DNA of 39,348 bases, from NCBI RefSeq assembly GCF_004519305.1, contig NZ_SOZA01000045.1, positions 1-39,348 of the forward strand. The letters are read 5' to 3'. The notes beneath the pieces are model-generated. The model was not told where the DNA came from and did no database searches. It saw only the letters and a list, made by a program, of their open reading frames with translations. Each line of letters begins with the position of its first letter. Positions within the stretch are counted from its first letter, which is position 1. This document shows, piece by piece, positions 38,322 to 39,348 of this stretch. Position numbers and translations under genes: made by a program. This DNA is from Pseudomonas sp. RIT623 (GTDB taxonomy: Bacteria; Pseudomonadota; Gammaproteobacteria; Pseudomonadales; Pseudomonadaceae).

Positions 38322-39348
38322 ATGAAACTACCGAGCAAAAAGCCCGGGGCGCCTTTGTGGGCGGCACTCGGCGAATATAAATCGACCTTGATCAGCGTGG
38401 GCTGTTTCACGGCCTTGATCAACTTGCTCATGCTGGTGCCGTCGATTTATATGCTTCAAGTGTACGACCGTGTACTGAGTTCGCAGAACACCACAACTTT
38501 GTGGATGCTGACCCTGATGGTGGTCGGCTTCTTCGTTTATATAGGCGCGCTGGAAGCGGTGCGCAGTTTCATTGTCATCCGGGTGGGCAACCAACTGGAA
38601 AAAAGTTTCAACCTCAAGGTCTATCGGGCGGCTTTCGAGCGCAACTTGCGCCAGCGTGATGGTGCCGCCGGACAGGCCCTGGGCGACCTGACCCAGCTGC
38701 GTCAGTTCATTACCGGCCCGGCGTTGTTTGCCTTCTTCGACGCGCCCTGGTTTCCCCTCTACCTGGCGGTGATCTTCGTCTTCAACGTCTGGCTCGGGGT
38801 GATGGCCACGGTCGGCGCGTTGCTGCTGATCGCCCTGGCGGTGCTCAACGAGCGCATGACCCACGCGACCCTGGCCGAGGCCAGTGGCTTCCAGCAGCAG
38901 TCGACGCAGCTTGCCGGCAGCCAGTTGCAGAGCGCCGAGAGCATCCAGGCCATGGGCATGCTCGGCGCGCTGCGCCAGCGCTGGTTCAGCCTGCACGGGC
39001 GATTCCTCGACCTGCAGAACAAGGCCAGCGACACCTCGGCGGTTATCACCGCCACCAGCAAGGGCCTGCGCCTGTGCCTGCAATCGCTGGTGCTGGGGTT
39101 GGGCGCGCTGCTGGTGATCGAAGGGCAGATGACCCCAGGCATGATGATCGCCGGGTCGATCCTCATGGGCCGGGTGCTGGCGCCGATCGACCAACTGATC
39201 GCGGTGTGGAAGCAATGGAGCGGCGCCCAGCTGGCCTATCAGCGCCTGGACAGCCTGCTGCGCGAGCACCCGGAGCCACCTGCGCCGATGCCGTTGCCGG
39301 CGCCGACCGGGCAACTGAGCGTGGAGCAGGTCAGCGCCGCCCCCCCCG
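38322..39348 (+). CDS. aprD: type I secretion ABC transporter for alkaline protease (3' end outside window)
   Basis: The frame is open from ATG 38322 to the window edge: 342 codons seen of about 580-590 usual for AprD. The N-terminus MKLPSKKPGAPLWAALGEYK leads into the PrtD/AprD-type membrane domain, with LINLLMLVPSIYMLQVYDRV and a transmembrane pair, then FITGPALFAFFDAPWFPLYL, LAEASGFQQQSTQLAGSQLQ and MGRVLAPIDQLIAVWKQWSG. The ATP-binding Walker motifs should lie beyond the window. With AprE and AprF (also expected to the right) it exports AprA in one step across both membranes. Confidence 0.93.
   Translation, partial: MKLPSKKPGAPLWAALGEYKSTLISVGCFTALINLLMLVPSIYMLQVYDRVLSSQNTTTLWMLTLMVVGFFVYIGALEAVRSFIVIRVGNQLEKSFNLKVYRAAFERNLRQRDGAAGQALGDLTQLRQFITGPALFAFFDAPWFPLYLAVIFVFNVWLGVMATVGALLLIALAVLNERMTHATLAEASGFQQQSTQLAGSQLQSAESIQAMGMLGALRQRWFSLHGRFLDLQNKASDTSAVITATSKGLRLCLQSLVLGLGALLVIEGQMTPGMMIAGSILMGRVLAPIDQLIAVWKQWSGAQLAYQRLDSLLREHPEPPAPMPLPAPTGQLSVEQVSAAPP

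Overview
The window is chromosomal DNA of a fluorescent pseudomonad of the Pseudomonas putida group, most like P. entomophila. The grounds are the high GC content with strong codon bias, the abundant REP palindromes in intergenic gaps, the pseudomonad core block pyrF ... folE ... prmB ... aroC, and at the right end an aprA-aprI-aprD locus (secreted alkaline protease, its inhibitor, and its type I secretion ABC subunit) of the kind known from P. entomophila, P. aeruginosa and P. fluorescens. Species assignment is an inference from memory of these families; no search was run.

Layout. 1-1580 is an accessory edge: a badly decayed IS3-family transposase with a 7-bp tandem repeat expansion, an AT-rich gap, and an unidentified multi-pass membrane protein. 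In pseudomonads comEA usually follows the O-antigen locus, so this edge may be the tail of that locus. 1941-8080 holds comEA-like HhH protein, a DUF2897 peptide, pyrF, two oxidoreductases (CurA-like MDR and an SDR), and a divergent MFS exporter/MocR regulator pair. 8211-12617 holds an HBM-type chemoreceptor, a BenE-family transporter, a GST and a glutaredoxin-like GST-N protein. 12676-21569 is a conserved block: folE, smrA-like, small membrane protein, isochorismatase-fold protein, prmB, a tail-anchored protein, an alpha/beta hydrolase, aroC, an HcaT-like MFS gene and an acireductone dioxygenase-like cupin. 21838-32680 is mixed housekeeping: ankyrin protein, ZIP transporter, PLDc_N peptide, LTA-synthase-type membrane transferase, RraB, cytochrome c protein, a 31-residue peptide, glutamine amidotransferase, CorA, PlsC-type acyltransferase and a crotonase. 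32904-33105 is a complete tRNA-Ser(GGA) unit with promoter and terminator. Beyond it lie an orphan TonB-dependent siderophore receptor, a hypothetical gene, and the apr locus, which runs off the right end.

How genes work together. The apr genes form one unit: AprA is made as an RTX zinc protease, AprI protects the periplasm from it, and AprD (with AprE and AprF, expected beyond the window) exports it. The sequence suggests layered control: a long AT-rich leader, a stem-loop and an RsmA/E-like site on the aprA ribosome-binding site, and a terminator-like hairpin between aprA and aprI. No wholly new multi-gene system was found. The most interesting departures are two enzyme homologues that have lost catalytic residues (the acireductone dioxygenase-like cupin, without mtnB or mtnC beside it, and the isochorismatase-fold protein with Ser for Cys), the 7-bp repeat expansion in the dead transposase, a 106-bp tandem REP array, a perfect 44-bp inverted repeat, and an unannotatable-by-length 31-residue membrane peptide.
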